64,000 nt of DNA from Nigerium sp. (GTDB lineage Bacteria; Actinomycetota; Actinomycetes; Propionibacteriales; Propionibacteriaceae): assembly GCA_016711325.1 (NCBI GenBank), contig JADJTH010000008.1, positions 744,001 to 808,000 of the forward strand, read 5' to 3'. A model generated the notes under the pieces. It was given only the letters and a program-made list of their open reading frames with translations, was not told the DNA's origin and searched no databases. Of the stretch, positions 16,601 to 26,216 are shown in pieces; position 1 is the first letter of the stretch; each line of letters opens with the position of its first letter. A program made the translations under genes and the position numbers.

Positions 16601-17845
16601 ATGACTGACTCTTCAGGTCCGGCCAGCTTCGGTCGCGTCGATCCCGATGGCACTGTCTATGTGGTCACCGGAGAGAGCGAACGAGCGGTTGGTCAGGTCC
16701 CCGACGTGACATCGGACGAGGCACTCGCCTTCTTCGTTCGCCGCTTCGAGTCCCTCGAGTTGGAGGTGACCTTCTTGGAGCAGCGGCTGGGGTCCGGGGC
16801 CGTGTCGCCCGACGACGCGCGTCACACCATCAAGAACCTGCGCAAGAAGGTGACCGAGGCGAACGCCGTCGGTGACCTCACCTCGCTCCACGGCCGACTG
16901 GAGGCCCTGTCGCCCAAGCTCGCCGAGGCGTCGGAGGCCCGCAAGGCCGAACGCGCCCGCCAGCACGAGGCCACCCGCGAGGCGAAGGAGGCGATGGTCG
17001 CCGAGGCCGAGGCGCTGGCCGACAGCAACGACTGGCGCGGCGGCGTCAATCGATTCCGGCAGCTTCTCGACGAATGGAAGGTGCTCCCCCGCATCGACCG
17101 GGCCACCGACGACGCCTTGTGGCACCGGTTCAGCTCGGCGCGCACCACCTACACCCGCCGCCGCAAGGCGCAGTTCGCCGAGCAGTCGGCGCGCTGGGGC
17201 GAGGTGAAGGCGATCAAGGAAGCCATCATCGAGGAGGCGCGCTCGCTCGCCGATTCGACCGAGTGGGGGCCGACCTCGGGCGCGTTCCGCGATCTGATGG
17301 CGCGCTGGAAGGCGGCCGGTTCCGCTGCCCGCGACGCCGACGACAAGCTGTGGGCCGAATTCCGCGGCCTGCAGGATCAGTTCTTCAGCGCCCGCACCGC
17401 CGCCCAGTCGGCCCAAGACGAGGAGTTTTCCGGCAATCTGGCCGCCAAGGAGGCGCTGCTCGCCGATGCCGAGGCGACGATCGTTCCGGTCGCGGACGCC
17501 GTCGCCGCCCGCACCGCCTTCCGCACGTTCCTGGAGCAGTATCACGCGCTCGGAAAGGTGCCGCGCGACGCGATCCGCGGCCTCGACAACCGCGTCCGCG
17601 CTCTCGAGCAGGCCGTCAAGAAGGCCGAGGACGACGAGTGGAAACGCACCGATCCCGAGGCGCGCCAGCGCGCCGAGGAGACGGTCGCCATGCTGAGCAC
17701 CGAGATCGACAAGCTGGCGGTCAAGGTCGAGCGGGCCATCGCGCGCGGCGACCAGCAGGCGGCCAGGAAGGCGCAGGAGTCGATCGCGACGTATGCGAGC
17801 TGGCTGGATCAGGCGAAGACCACGCTGGCCGACTTCACGCGCTGA
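16601..17845 (+). CDS. DUF349-domain protein
   Basis: The 414-residue, highly charged, almost wholly helical protein holds three or more DUF349 repeats, visible as LADSNDWRGGVNRFRQLLDEW, LADSTEWGPTSGAFRDLMARW and the matching DALWHRF / DKLWAEFRGLQDQFF halves, with long coiled-coil-like stretches at both ends. There is no signal or membrane segment. DUF349 proteins are widespread in actinobacteria next to rel and hisS; their function is not established. The ATG at 16601 (MTDSSGPASFG) is preferred since the recognisable protein begins there. It converges on rel with a shared hairpin between them. Confidence 0.88.
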   Translation: MTDSSGPASFGRVDPDGTVYVVTGESERAVGQVPDVTSDEALAFFVRRFESLELEVTFLEQRLGSGAVSPDDARHTIKNLRKKVTEANAVGDLTSLHGRLEALSPKLAEASEARKAERARQHEATREAKEAMVAEAEALADSNDWRGGVNRFRQLLDEWKVLPRIDRATDDALWHRFSSARTTYTRRRKAQFAEQSARWGEVKAIKEAIIEEARSLADSTEWGPTSGAFRDLMARWKAAGSAARDADDKLWAEFRGLQDQFFSARTAAQSAQDEEFSGNLAAKEALLADAEATIVPVADAVAARTAFRTFLEQYHALGKVPRDAIRGLDNRVRALEQAVKKAEDDEWKRTDPEARQRAEETVAMLSTEIDKLAVKVERAIARGDQQAARKAQESIATYASWLDQAKTTLADFTR

Positions 17846-17861
17846 CGGCCTCGACGCGTCG

Positions 17862-17879
17862 ACGGCCTCGCGGGGCCGT
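17862..17879. terminator. Hairpin between convergent DUF349 and rel genes
   Basis: The arms acggcc (17862-17867) and ggccgt (17874-17879) enclose a six-base loop. It sits in the 33-base gap between two convergent stops and touches the rel stop codon. There is no T tract, as is usual in GC-rich actinobacteria. A TCGACGCGTCGA palindrome lies just before it. Confidence 0.45.
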
Positions 17880-20188
17880 TAGCCGGGCTTGACCCGGCTG
17901 ACCTCGTAGACGCCGGGCAGGCGGCGCAGGCTGTTCAGCACGGTCTCCAGATGCCTCGGATCGGGCGTCTGGAACGTCAGTTGCATCGTGAACACGTGGT
18001 CCTTCGAGGTGTGCGCACTGACCGACACGATGCTCATGTGCATCTCGGCGAGCACCTTGGTCACATCGCTGAGCATGCCGGAGCGGTCGATGCCCTCCAG
18101 CTGGATCGCGACGAGGAACGCGGCGTCGGCGGTGGGTGCCCAGCGCACCTCGACGATGCGCTCGGGCGTCCGGCGTAGCGACGTGACGTTCGTGCAATCC
18201 TCGCGGTGGACCGAGATGCCCTCGCTGCGGGTGACGAAGCCGATGATCTTGTCGCCAGGCACCGGCATGCAGCACTTGGCGAGTTTGGTGTACAGGTTCG
18301 GATCGCCGTCCACGACGACACCCGAGTGCCCACGCGGTAGCTTGCTGGCCGTGCGGACGAGCAGCGCCTGATCGACGAGGGACGCCTCGGCCGCGGCCTC
18401 ATCGCCGCCGATGGTCGCGACGATCTGAGTGACGACCGCCTGCGCGCCGATGGTCCCTTCGCCGATGCCCGCGAACAGGCCGGGCGCATCGGAGACGTGA
18501 AAATGCTGGGTGAGGCCGGCAAGCACCTCGTGCGTGAGCAGCCGCGAGGCGATCTGCTGACGGCGCATCTGCTTGGCCAGCATCTCCTTGCCCAGCTCGA
18601 TGGCCTCGTCGCGGCGCTCGCGGGTGAAGAACTGCCGGATCTTCGACCTGGCCCTCGGCGTCTTCACGAAGGTCAGCCAGTCGCGGCTCGGACCCGCGTT
18701 GATCGCCTTCGAGGTGAGAATGTCGACGCTCATGCCCATCTCGAGCGCCGAGTCGAGCGGCACGAGCTTGCCGTTGACGCGCGCACCGATACATCGATGC
18801 CCGACCTCGGTGTGGATCGCGTAGGCGAAGTCGACCGGCGTGGAGCCGGCCGGCAGCGACAGCACGTCGCCCTTGGGGCTGAAGACGAACACCTCGTTCT
18901 TGGCGATCTCTTCGGTGAACGTGTCAAGGAACTCGCCCGAGTCCTCCGTCTCCCGCTGCCATTCCGAGATCGACTGCACCCAGTTGATCTGGTCGCCGGA
19001 GGTCTTGCCCTCTTTGTAGCGCCAGTGGGCGGCCACCCCGAACTCGGCCTGGCGATGCATGTCATGGGTGCGGATCTGCAGTTCGACCGGCTTGCCGCCC
19101 GGCCCTAGCACCGTCGTGTGCAACGACTGGTACAGGTTGAACTTCGGCATCGCGATGTAGTCCTTGAACCGGCCGGGCAGCGGACGCCAGCGCGCGTGCA
19201 GGACGCCGAGCACGTCGTAGCAGTCGCGTTTGGTGTCGACCAGGACGCGGATGCCGACGAGATCGTAGATGTCGTAAAAGTCCCGGCCGCGGACCATCAT
19301 CTTCTGATAGATCGAGTAGTAGTGCTTGGGCCGTCCGTAGACGGTGGCCTTGACCTTGTTCTCCGCCAGGTCCTGCCTGACCTGGTCGATCACCGTGCCG
19401 AGGTACTGATCGCGCTGCGGAGCGCGCTCGGCGACCAGTTTGACGATCTCGGAGTAGATCTTGGGCTCGAGCACCGAGAACGACAGATCCTCCAGCTCCC
19501 ACTTCACCGCGTTCATGCCCAGCCGGTGGGCCAGCGGGGCGTAGATCTCGAGGGTGTCGCGCGCGATCCGCATCTGCTTGTCTTGGCGCAGTGAACCGAT
19601 GGTGCGCATGTTGTGCAAGCGGTCGCCCAGCTTGATGACCAGGACGCGGATGTCGCGGCTCATCGCGAGCACCATCTTGCGGATGGTCTCGGCCTTCGCG
19701 GACTCGCCGTAGACCATCTTGTCGAGCTTGGTGACGCCGTCGACCATGGTGGCGACCTCGTCGCCGAAGTCGAGCGTCAGCTGCTCCAAGGTGTAGCCGG
19801 TGTCCTCCACCGTGTCGTGCAGCAGTGCCGCGACGATCGTCGGCTCGGTGAGGCCGAGCCCCGCGAGGATCGTGGCCACGGCCAGCGGGTGCGTGATGTA
19901 GTGGTCGCCGCTCTTGCGCGTCTGCCCGGTGTGATGGTGCTCCGCGGTCGCGTAGGCGCGCTCAATGAGAGCGGTATCGACCCTCTGATGATGCTGGCGC
20001 ATGGCGGCGAACAACGGGTCGAGCGCGGCCGAGCCGGAGGGCCGCTGCGAGCCCAGCATCGCCAGCATGCGCCGCATGCTGCGCCGGGGCGGCTCGATGG
20101 CGCCCTGCGACCGGACGGACGTGCCCGGCGCCATCGGGTCGGCCTGGTCGGCCTGACCGCCCTGCACCGGACGGACGCTGTCGCTCAC
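17879..20188 (-). CDS. relA: Bifunctional (p)ppGpp synthetase/hydrolase (RelA/SpoT)
   Basis: The ~769-residue protein has the full long-Rel layout: an HD hydrolase domain (TRKSGDHYITHPLAVATIL, LLHDTVEDTGYT), a synthetase domain (KHYYSIYQKMMVRGRDFYD, RFKDYIAMPKFNLYQSLHTT, PVELQIRT), a TGS domain (VFVFSPKGDVLSLPAGSTPVDFAYAIH), a conserved middle region with CCMPVPGDKIIGFVTR and a C-terminal ACT domain. Both active sites look intact, so it should make and degrade the stringent-response alarmone. GTG starts exist at 20203 and 20188; the second (MSDSVRPV) has GGTGAGG upstream and is chosen. It follows the apt/channel genes as in other actinobacteria. Confidence 0.95.
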   Translation of the reverse strand: MSDSVRPVQGGQADQADPMAPGTSVRSQGAIEPPRRSMRRMLAMLGSQRPSGSAALDPLFAAMRQHHQRVDTALIERAYATAEHHHTGQTRKSGDHYITHPLAVATILAGLGLTEPTIVAALLHDTVEDTGYTLEQLTLDFGDEVATMVDGVTKLDKMVYGESAKAETIRKMVLAMSRDIRVLVIKLGDRLHNMRTIGSLRQDKQMRIARDTLEIYAPLAHRLGMNAVKWELEDLSFSVLEPKIYSEIVKLVAERAPQRDQYLGTVIDQVRQDLAENKVKATVYGRPKHYYSIYQKMMVRGRDFYDIYDLVGIRVLVDTKRDCYDVLGVLHARWRPLPGRFKDYIAMPKFNLYQSLHTTVLGPGGKPVELQIRTHDMHRQAEFGVAAHWRYKEGKTSGDQINWVQSISEWQRETEDSGEFLDTFTEEIAKNEVFVFSPKGDVLSLPAGSTPVDFAYAIHTEVGHRCIGARVNGKLVPLDSALEMGMSVDILTSKAINAGPSRDWLTFVKTPRARSKIRQFFTRERRDEAIELGKEMLAKQMRRQQIASRLLTHEVLAGLTQHFHVSDAPGLFAGIGEGTIGAQAVVTQIVATIGGDEAAAEASLVDQALLVRTASKLPRGHSGVVVDGDPNLYTKLAKCCMPVPGDKIIGFVTRSEGISVHREDCTNVTSLRRTPERIVEVRWAPTADAAFLVAIQLEGIDRSGMLSDVTKVLAEMHMSIVSVSAHTSKDHVFTMQLTFQTPDPRHLETVLNSLRRLPGVYEVSRVKPG

Positions 20189-20250
20189 GGTCCTCACCCC
20201 CACTGCTCGCAGTGCAGCGAGTGTACCGCTGCGACCGGGCGGAGCACCGC

Positions 20251-21312
20251 CTAGCGTTCGCGCGCGCTCCGCGATCCCCGTGGCGTCCGGCTCGGGCGCA
20301 CGACGATGAGCTCGTCGCCGGTCTTCAGCACGGCGACGCTGGGGTCGAAGAAGCGCCGCAGCAGGCCGCCGCGCACGACGCCGAGGACGCGCTCGCCCGG
20401 GATCTCCTGGGTGCTGCGCCCAACCTCGTCAGGCGCCGCCTGTCGTTGCGCGATGTCGAGGCCGTCGCCGTAGTTGAGCAGGTCCTCCACCGTCGCGCCG
20501 AGATCGGGGCTGACCGCAGACAAGCCGACGAGGCGGCCCACGGCGTCCGTGCTGGTCACCACACCGTCGGCGCCGGACTGCCGCAGCAGCGGGACGTTCT
20601 CGGCCGATCGGACCGCGACCACCAGGTGGGCGTGCGGGTTGAGCTGGCGGGCGGTCAGCGTCGCGAGGATCGCGGTGTCGTCGCGGTTCACCGTGATGAC
20701 GATGTGTTTGGCCTTCGGCACCTCGGCGCGCCGGAGTAGATCGCGCGACGTACAGTCGCCCACCAGCGCAGCCACGCCGTCGTGGTTGGCCTCGTCGACG
20801 GCCGCCTGGCTGGCGTCCACGACGACGACCCGGTCCGCCTCCGCGCCATTGCGCAGCAGGGTCGCGACGGCGCTTCGCCCCATCGTGCCGTAACCGAGGA
20901 CGACGGTGTGATTGCGCATCTTTCTCCTCCAGCGGTTGTCGAGGAACGCCCGGCGTCCCTGGTTGGCGAGCACCTCGATCGTCGTGCCGACCAGCAGGAT
21001 CAGGAACGCGATCCGCAAAGGCGTCACCAACAGCGCGTTCAGCAGTCGTGCGTGATCGGCGACGGGTGTGATGTCACCGTACCCCGTGGTCGTCACCGTG
21101 ACGGTGGCGTAGTAGACCGCGTCGATGAAGCTCACGCCGTCGTCGTTGACGTTGTCGCGGTAGCTGTCGCGATCGAGCCACACGATCAGGGAGTTGACGG
21201 CGATGATCACCAACGCGAGGAGGCCGCGGCGCACCAGCTCGGTCCAGGGGTTCTGATCGTGGGTCGGAAGGCTGATCAGGGCGTGATAGCCGACCCGGCC
21301 GCGCTTGGCCAC
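20251..21312 (-). CDS. Two-helix potassium channel with RCK (TrkA-N/TrkA-C) domain
   Basis: The ~353-residue protein has a first membrane helix (LLALVIIAVNSLIVWL), a pore loop with the selectivity filter TTTGYGDITP, and a second helix (LRIAFLILLVGTTIEVL). A cytoplasmic RCK domain follows: Rossmann motif VVLGYGTMGRSAV, VVVDASQAAVDEAN and VVAVRSAEN. A TrkA-C domain ends the protein (PGERVLGVVRGG...LKTGDELIVV). This is a K+ channel gated by a cytoplasmic ligand. The GTG at 21312 is used because it lies just before the first helix and starts five bases after the apt stop, implying co-transcription with secD-secF-apt. Ligand and direction of flow are unknown. Confidence 0.88.
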   Translation of the reverse strand: MAKRGRVGYHALISLPTHDQNPWTELVRRGLLALVIIAVNSLIVWLDRDSYRDNVNDDGVSFIDAVYYATVTVTTTGYGDITPVADHARLLNALLVTPLRIAFLILLVGTTIEVLANQGRRAFLDNRWRRKMRNHTVVLGYGTMGRSAVATLLRNGAEADRVVVVDASQAAVDEANHDGVAALVGDCTSRDLLRRAEVPKAKHIVITVNRDDTAILATLTARQLNPHAHLVVAVRSAENVPLLRQSGADGVVTSTDAVGRLVGLSAVSPDLGATVEDLLNYGDGLDIAQRQAAPDEVGRSTQEIPGERVLGVVRGGLLRRFFDPSVAVLKTGDELIVVRPSRTPRGSRSARER

Positions 21313-21317
21313 GATGC

Positions 21318-21860
21318 TCAGACCGTGACGACTGCCGAGACGGCGTCCACGCCCATGCCGGCGAGCGCGCGCCGTCCGTCGAGGAAGCCGAGTTCCATGA
21401 CCACAGCCACATGGACGAGCTCGGCGCCCTGGCGTTTGATCAGGGACGCCGTGGCGCCCACCGTGCCGCCGGTGGCGAGCACGTCGTCGACGATCATGAC
21501 GCGCGCCCCCGGCCAGAGGGCGTCGGTGTGGATCGTGAGGACCTGGGAGCCGTATTCGAGCGAGAAGGCCTCCTCGTCGACCGCGCCGGGTAGCTTCCCG
21601 GGTTTGCGGACCGGCACGAAGCCGGCGCCGAGCCGCAGGGCCACGGGGGCGGCGAAGATGAAGCCGCGCGCCTCCATGCCGACGACGACGTCGATGTCGG
21701 CCGGTGCGAGCGACACCAGTTCGTCGACGGCGGCCTGCAGGCCGTGAGGGGCCGCGAGCAGGGGCGTGATGTCCTTGAAGACCACGCCGTCCACCGGCCA
21801 GTCGGGAACGTCGCGGATGAGTTCGCGGACGAGGGTCTGGTTGGTGTTCACGGCGCTCAC
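21318..21860 (-). CDS. apt: Adenine phosphoribosyltransferase
   Basis: The 180-residue enzyme converts adenine and PRPP to AMP in purine salvage. It shows FKDITPLL, the flexible region VVGMEARGFIFAAPVALRLG, VPVRKPGKLPG and the PRPP-binding motif MIVDDVLATGGTVGA. Its GTG start overlaps the secF stop as GTGA, and it is followed closely by the K+ channel gene. The secD-secF-apt-rel order is common in actinobacteria. Confidence 0.95.
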   Translation of the reverse strand: MSAVNTNQTLVRELIRDVPDWPVDGVVFKDITPLLAAPHGLQAAVDELVSLAPADIDVVVGMEARGFIFAAPVALRLGAGFVPVRKPGKLPGAVDEEAFSLEYGSQVLTIHTDALWPGARVMIVDDVLATGGTVGATASLIKRQGAELVHVAVVMELGFLDGRRALAGMGVDAVSAVVTV

Positions 21861-23077
21861 TTCTTTCGCTGGGAGCGCGAGGTGTGCCGCGGCTGCTGGC
21901 GCTCGCGCAACGCCTCCGGTCGGACAATGCCCAACGCCGCCGGGTCGATCGGTGCGGTGCCGTCCACGAGCCGTCCCGAGCCGTCCGCCGGTCCGGACGC
22001 GTCGCGTCCGCGCACGCCGCCATCACCCGCGGACCCGGCCGGGAGGACGGTCGCACCGGTCGCGGCCGCCACCGTCGCGGCGGCCTTGGCCGGCTTGCCG
22101 CCACGGCGCTCCAGGCGCTGGCGGTGGGCCACCATCTCGGGTTCGCGCTCCTTCATCTGCGCGAACAACGGTGCGGCGAGCACGATCGAGGAGTAGGCGC
22201 CGGCGATCATGCCGACGAACAGCGCCAGGCCGAGGTCTTTCAGCGGACCGGTGCCGAGCACGAAGACGCCCGTGAACAGCAAGGCGCCCACCGGCAGCAC
22301 GCCGATGATGGTGGTGTTGATCGAGCGGACCAGCACCTGGTTGATCGCCAGGTTCGTCGCGTCGGAGAAGGTCCGCGTCTGCCTCGTCATCTCGCGGGTG
22401 TTGTCGCGCACCTTGTCGAACACGACCACCGTGTCGTACAGCGAGTAGCCGAGGATCGTCAGCATGCCGATCAGGCTGGCCGGCGTGAAGGCGAACTGCA
22501 GCAGCGCGAACACCCCCACGGTCACGACGAGATCGTGCAGCAGCGCGATGATCGCAGCGACGGCCATCTTCCAGTTCCGGAAGTAGGCCCAGATCATCAA
22601 CGACACCAGCGCCAGGAAGATCACCAGCGCGGTGAGCGCCTGCTGGGTGATCTGCTGCCCCCACGAGGCGCCGATCAGGTTGTTCGTGACCTGCTCGGTG
22701 GGGAGTCCGGCCTTCTGGGCCAGCATCGCGGTCATGTCGTTGATCTCTTCGGCGTTCAGCGCGCGCACCTGGACGCGCACCTGGCCCTCGCCGACGGTGT
22801 TGACCTTGATCTCGCCGAGCTCGGGCAGCCCGCTGTCGGCCACCGCGTCGCGGAAGTCGTCGATCGTGGTCGCGCTCACCTGGGTCGGCACCGTGAACTC
22901 GGAGCCGCCGGTGAAGTCGATCGACAGGTTCAGTCCGCGCACGGCGACGCCGATCACGCAGATCACGACGATCGCCAACGAGACCAGATACCACTTCTTG
23001 CGGTTGCCGATGAAGTCGTAGCTGAGTTCGCCGGTGTAGAGCCGGTGGGCCAGGCTGGCCTTCTTCTGCTCGCTCAT
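21857..23077 (-). CDS. secF: Protein translocase accessory subunit SecF
   Basis: The 406-residue membrane protein works with SecD and YajC to drive late steps of Sec export using the proton gradient. It has helix 1 (WYLVSLAIVVICVIGVAVRG), the periplasmic motif SIDFTGGSEF, then helices with LHDLVVTVGVFAL, ILGYSLYDTVVVFDKVRDN and SINTTIIGVLPVGALLFTG, all typical of SecF. The C-terminal ~95 residues are a Lys/Arg- and Ala/Gly-rich cytoplasmic extension seen in many actinobacteria. The ATG at 23077 shares one base with the secD stop; a GTG immediately before it is an alternative. Confidence 0.95.
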   Translation of the reverse strand: MSEQKKASLAHRLYTGELSYDFIGNRKKWYLVSLAIVVICVIGVAVRGLNLSIDFTGGSEFTVPTQVSATTIDDFRDAVADSGLPELGEIKVNTVGEGQVRVQVRALNAEEINDMTAMLAQKAGLPTEQVTNNLIGASWGQQITQQALTALVIFLALVSLMIWAYFRNWKMAVAAIIALLHDLVVTVGVFALLQFAFTPASLIGMLTILGYSLYDTVVVFDKVRDNTREMTRQTRTFSDATNLAINQVLVRSINTTIIGVLPVGALLFTGVFVLGTGPLKDLGLALFVGMIAGAYSSIVLAAPLFAQMKEREPEMVAHRQRLERRGGKPAKAAATVAAATGATVLPAGSAGDGGVRGRDASGPADGSGRLVDGTAPIDPAALGIVRPEALRERQQPRHTSRSQRKK

Positions 23078-24636
23078 CACGCCTCCTTCGGTGTGCCCGC
23101 GCGCAGGCGGCGGATCGGTGAACGTCGCTCGACGCCCATGTGTTCGGCCTCGAAGCCGGAGAACCGGCGGCCTTCGCCGAAGTAGGCGGTGCGGCCCAGC
23201 AGCGTGACCAGCGGCTTGGTGAACCAGAACACGACCGCGATGTCGATCAACGTCGTCAGGCCGAGCGTGAAGGCGAAGCCGCGCACCGAGCCGATCGCCA
23301 AGATGAACAGCACGACCGCCGACAGCAGCGACACGGCGTCGGCGATCAGGATGGTCTTGCGGGAGCCGATCCAGCCGGTCTCGATGGCGCTGCGCAGCGG
23401 ACGCCCCTCGCGCACTTCGTCGCGGATGCGTTCGAAGAAGATGATGAACGAGTCGGCCGTCATGCCGATCGCGACGATCGCGCCCGCGATGCCCGGCAGG
23501 TTGAGCGCGAAGCCCATCGACTCGCCCAGCAGCACCATCACCTGGTAGGTCAGGGTCGCGGCGATGACCAGCGACGCCACCACGACGACGGCCAGTGCCC
23601 GGTAGTAGAGCACCGAGTAGAGGATCACCAGCCCGATGCCGATCAGGCCCGCGATGATGCCCGCCCGCAACTGCTCACCGCCGAGGGTCGGTGACACGTT
23701 CGCCACCTCGGACAGGTCGAACGTCAGCGGCAGCGACCCGTACTTCAGCACGCTGGCCAGCTCGGACGCGGTCTCCTGGGTGAAGCTGCCGCTGATCTCG
23801 GCCCGGCCGCCCGGGATCGCCTCGGTGAGGCGCGGGTAGGTCACCACCGCGCTGTCGAGGACCACCGCGAAGGTGTTCTGCGGTTCGGCCCGCTGCGCGA
23901 GCGCGCCGGTGACCTGCTCGAAGATCCGGGCACCCTCGTCGTTGAGCGAGAGGGTGACGAGCCAGCTGACGCCACCCTGGCGGATGCCCGCGGACGCCCC
24001 GGTCAGCATGTCGCCGTTGATGACCGCGGGGGCCAACAGCAGCTTCGAGTCGCCCTCGCGCGTGCAGGCAATCAGCGGCTGATCAGGCACGTCGGGGAAC
24101 GGGTCGCCGCAGGCGAAGGCCTCGAAGTCGGCCAGGTCGCGCTGCGTTGGCTGCCAGGCGAGCACCTCGTCCGTGGTCGGCGGCGTGGCCGCGGGCTCGG
24201 TGGGACGTTCCTCGGGTGGCGGCAGCGGCAGGCCCGAGGGGGCCACCGTTGCGGCGGCGACCGAATGGACCGGCCGGAAGTACAACTGCGCCGTCTGCCC
24301 CACCATCTCCTGGAGCTGAGCGGGCGCCACGTTGGGCACCGACACCGTGATCTGGTTGGTGCCGACGGTGGCGACTTCCGATTCGCCGACGCCGATCGCG
24401 TCAACCCTCTGCTGGATGATCGTGCGCGCCTGCTCGAGGCTCGCCGGGTCGACGGCACCGGTTCCCGTCGTGTTGCGGGCCGTCAAGGTGATCGTCGTGC
24501 CGCCCCGCAGGTCGAGGCCGAGCTTCGGCGTCCACGAGTTGGCGAGCGCCATGATGGCGAACATCACCGCCATCAGAATCGCCAGTGAGATCAGCGGACG
24601 CAGCGGGCGCTGCTTGTTCCTGCTTTCGGTGGCCAC
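23077..24636 (-). CDS. secD: Protein translocase accessory subunit SecD
   Basis: The 519-residue protein has an N-terminal helix (LISLAILMAVMFAIMALA), the SecD motif PKLGLDLRGGTTITL, a first extracytoplasmic domain with Pro-rich insertion (about residues 150-175), and a C-terminal six-helix RND-like part with GLIGIGLVILYSVLYYR, GIAGAIVAIGMTADSFIIFFERIRDE and GFAFTLGLTTLIDIAVVF. AAGGAGCC lies before the GTG start. It overlaps secF and is preceded by yajC, giving the usual yajC-secD-secF unit. Confidence 0.96.
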   Translation of the reverse strand: MATESRNKQRPLRPLISLAILMAVMFAIMALANSWTPKLGLDLRGGTTITLTARNTTGTGAVDPASLEQARTIIQQRVDAIGVGESEVATVGTNQITVSVPNVAPAQLQEMVGQTAQLYFRPVHSVAAATVAPSGLPLPPPEERPTEPAATPPTTDEVLAWQPTQRDLADFEAFACGDPFPDVPDQPLIACTREGDSKLLLAPAVINGDMLTGASAGIRQGGVSWLVTLSLNDEGARIFEQVTGALAQRAEPQNTFAVVLDSAVVTYPRLTEAIPGGRAEISGSFTQETASELASVLKYGSLPLTFDLSEVANVSPTLGGEQLRAGIIAGLIGIGLVILYSVLYYRALAVVVVASLVIAATLTYQVMVLLGESMGFALNLPGIAGAIVAIGMTADSFIIFFERIRDEVREGRPLRSAIETGWIGSRKTILIADAVSLLSAVVLFILAIGSVRGFAFTLGLTTLIDIAVVFWFTKPLVTLLGRTAYFGEGRRFSGFEAEHMGVERRSPIRRLRAGTPKEA

Positions 24637-24677
24637 GGGTTCAGGCTCCTTCGAGCGCTTGGGAGGATGGGGAGTGC

Positions 24678-25088
24678 TCAGAGGGGGCGGTGACCGCCGG
24701 GCTGCTCGGGGCCCTCATCGGGGGTGGCGTCGTTCGAGAAGAACTCGGACTCCGACACCGGCGGCGCCACCTCGTCCGCGGCGGGAGCGTCGTCGGTGTA
24801 CTCGAACTCCTCTTCCTCGGCGGGCACCACGCGCATGAGTGCCTGCTTGAGGACCGTCATCTCGACGCCGGGGGCGATCTCGATGACCGCCTGGCGCTCG
24901 CCCATGTGCCGGATCGTGGCCAGGACGCCCGCGGTGGTCATCACCCGCGCGCCGGGTACCAGCGCGTCGACCATCGTCCGCTGCGCCTTCTGCTTCTTCT
25001 GTGCCGGGCGGATGAGGAGCAGGTAGAACGCTCCACCCATCACTGCCAGCATCAGCAGCGTGGACAGCGTCGAGTTGTCAGCAGGCAT
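24678..25088 (-). CDS. yajC: Preprotein translocase subunit YajC
   Basis: The 136-residue protein has one N-terminal helix (LLMLAVMGGAFYLLLIRP) ending in the YajC motif RPAQKKQK, a small beta-rich domain (LVPGARVMTTAGVLATI, AVIEIAPGVEMTVLKQALMRVV), and a long acidic tail (Glu/Asp/Pro-rich, about residues 90-136). It lies upstream of secD-secF and downstream of ruvB. The ATG at 25088 (MPADNSTL) is chosen because upstream codons lack homology. Confidence 0.92.
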   Translation of the reverse strand: MPADNSTLSTLLMLAVMGGAFYLLLIRPAQKKQKAQRTMVDALVPGARVMTTAGVLATIRHMGERQAVIEIAPGVEMTVLKQALMRVVPAEEEEFEYTDDAPAADEVAPPVSESEFFSNDATPDEGPEQPGGHRPL

Positions 25089-25157
25089 CTCTTCACAAAC
25101 CTCGTTTTCGCGGGAGCGGGGCGCCGATCGCAACCCACCAGTCGGCAAGACTACCGG

Positions 25158-26216
25158 CTAGCTTTCCGAGTCACTGAACAGGTCCGCTCGCGTGGCGGGC
25201 ACCGCCAGGCCGAGATGACGCCATGCGCGAGCGGTGGCGACCCGCCCTCGCGGCGTCCGCATCAAGAACCCCTGTCGGATCAGGTAGGGCTCGGCGACCT
25301 CCTCGACGGTCTCGGTCTCTTCGCCGATGCTCATCGCCAGCGTCGACAGGCCCACCGGGCCGCCCGCGAAGCGGACGCACACGGCGTCCAGTACCGCGCG
25401 ATCGAGCCGGTCGAGGCCGAGCTCGTCGACCTCGTACAGCTCGAGGGCGGACGCCGCGACTTCAGGGGTGAGTCGCCCGCCTGCCTTCACCAGCGCGTAG
25501 TCGCGGACGCGGCGCAGCAGCCGGTTCGCGATCCGCGGCGTGCCCCGGCTGCGCAGCGCGATCACCTCGGCCGAGGCTTGATCCAGCCGAAGGCCGAGCA
25601 AGGACGCGCTGCGGGACACGATGCCGACCAGGTCGGCCGCCGCGTAGTAGTCGAGCTGGCCGGTGAACCCGAACCGGTCACGCAGCGGGCCGGGGAGCAG
25701 GCCGGCCCGCGTCGTGGCGCCGACGAGGGTGAATCGCGGGATCTCGAGCGGGATCTCGGTGGCGCCCGGACCCTTGCCCACGATCACGTCGACGCGGAAG
25801 TCCTCCATCGCGAGGTAGAGCATCTCTTCGGCCGGCCGGCTCATCCGGTGGATCTCATCGAGGAAGAACACCTCGCCCTCCGTCAGTCCCGACAGGATCG
25901 CCGCCAGGTCGCCCGCGTGCTGGATCGCCGGCCCGGAGCTGATCCGCAACGGCACGCCGATCTCGTTGGCGATGATCATGGCGAGCGTGGTCTTACCCAG
26001 GCCGGGCGGACCGGACAGCAAAACGTGGTCGGGCACGACGCCCCGCTGCTGGGCGGCGGTCAACACCAGCCCGAGTTGCTCGGCGACGCGCGGCTGGCCG
26101 CGGAACTCGCCCAGGGTCGGCGGGCGGAGCGCGGTGTCGACGATCTGGTCATCGGTGTGCCGGTGCGGGTCGAGCGGATCGTCGGCGCGCCCGGGGTGCA
26201 GCGGCGTGGCGTTCAT
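25158..26216 (-). CDS. ruvB: Holliday junction branch-migration ATPase RuvB
   Basis: The 352-residue AAA+ motor assembles with RuvA at Holliday junctions. It shows PPTLGEFRGQPRVAEQL, Walker A SGPPGLGKTTLAMIIANE, Walker B FFLDEIHRM, sensor/Arg-finger region GATTRAGLLPGPLRDRFG and the C-terminal winged helix (EPYLIRQGFLMRTPRGR). The ATG (MNATPLHP) overlaps the ruvA stop as ATGA, so an upstream extension is not used. An aromatic Tyr replaces Phe/Tyr positions as usual; nothing odd. Confidence 0.96.
   Translation of the reverse strand: MNATPLHPGRADDPLDPHRHTDDQIVDTALRPPTLGEFRGQPRVAEQLGLVLTAAQQRGVVPDHVLLSGPPGLGKTTLAMIIANEIGVPLRISSGPAIQHAGDLAAILSGLTEGEVFFLDEIHRMSRPAEEMLYLAMEDFRVDVIVGKGPGATEIPLEIPRFTLVGATTRAGLLPGPLRDRFGFTGQLDYYAAADLVGIVSRSASLLGLRLDQASAEVIALRSRGTPRIANRLLRRVRDYALVKAGGRLTPEVAASALELYEVDELGLDRLDRAVLDAVCVRFAGGPVGLSTLAMSIGEETETVEEVAEPYLIRQGFLMRTPRGRVATARAWRHLGLAVPATRADLFSDSES

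Noticed and set aside
20201..20214. Palindrome CACTGC-tc-GCAGTG at the rel start region
   Set aside because: Only six-base arms, and it overlaps the possible upstream GTG start; such short matches are common, so it is not listed as an operator.
21360..22104. N-terminal extension of the potassium channel gene to 22104
   Set aside because: It overlaps apt and secF in a different frame and is low-complexity; the channel starts near 21312.
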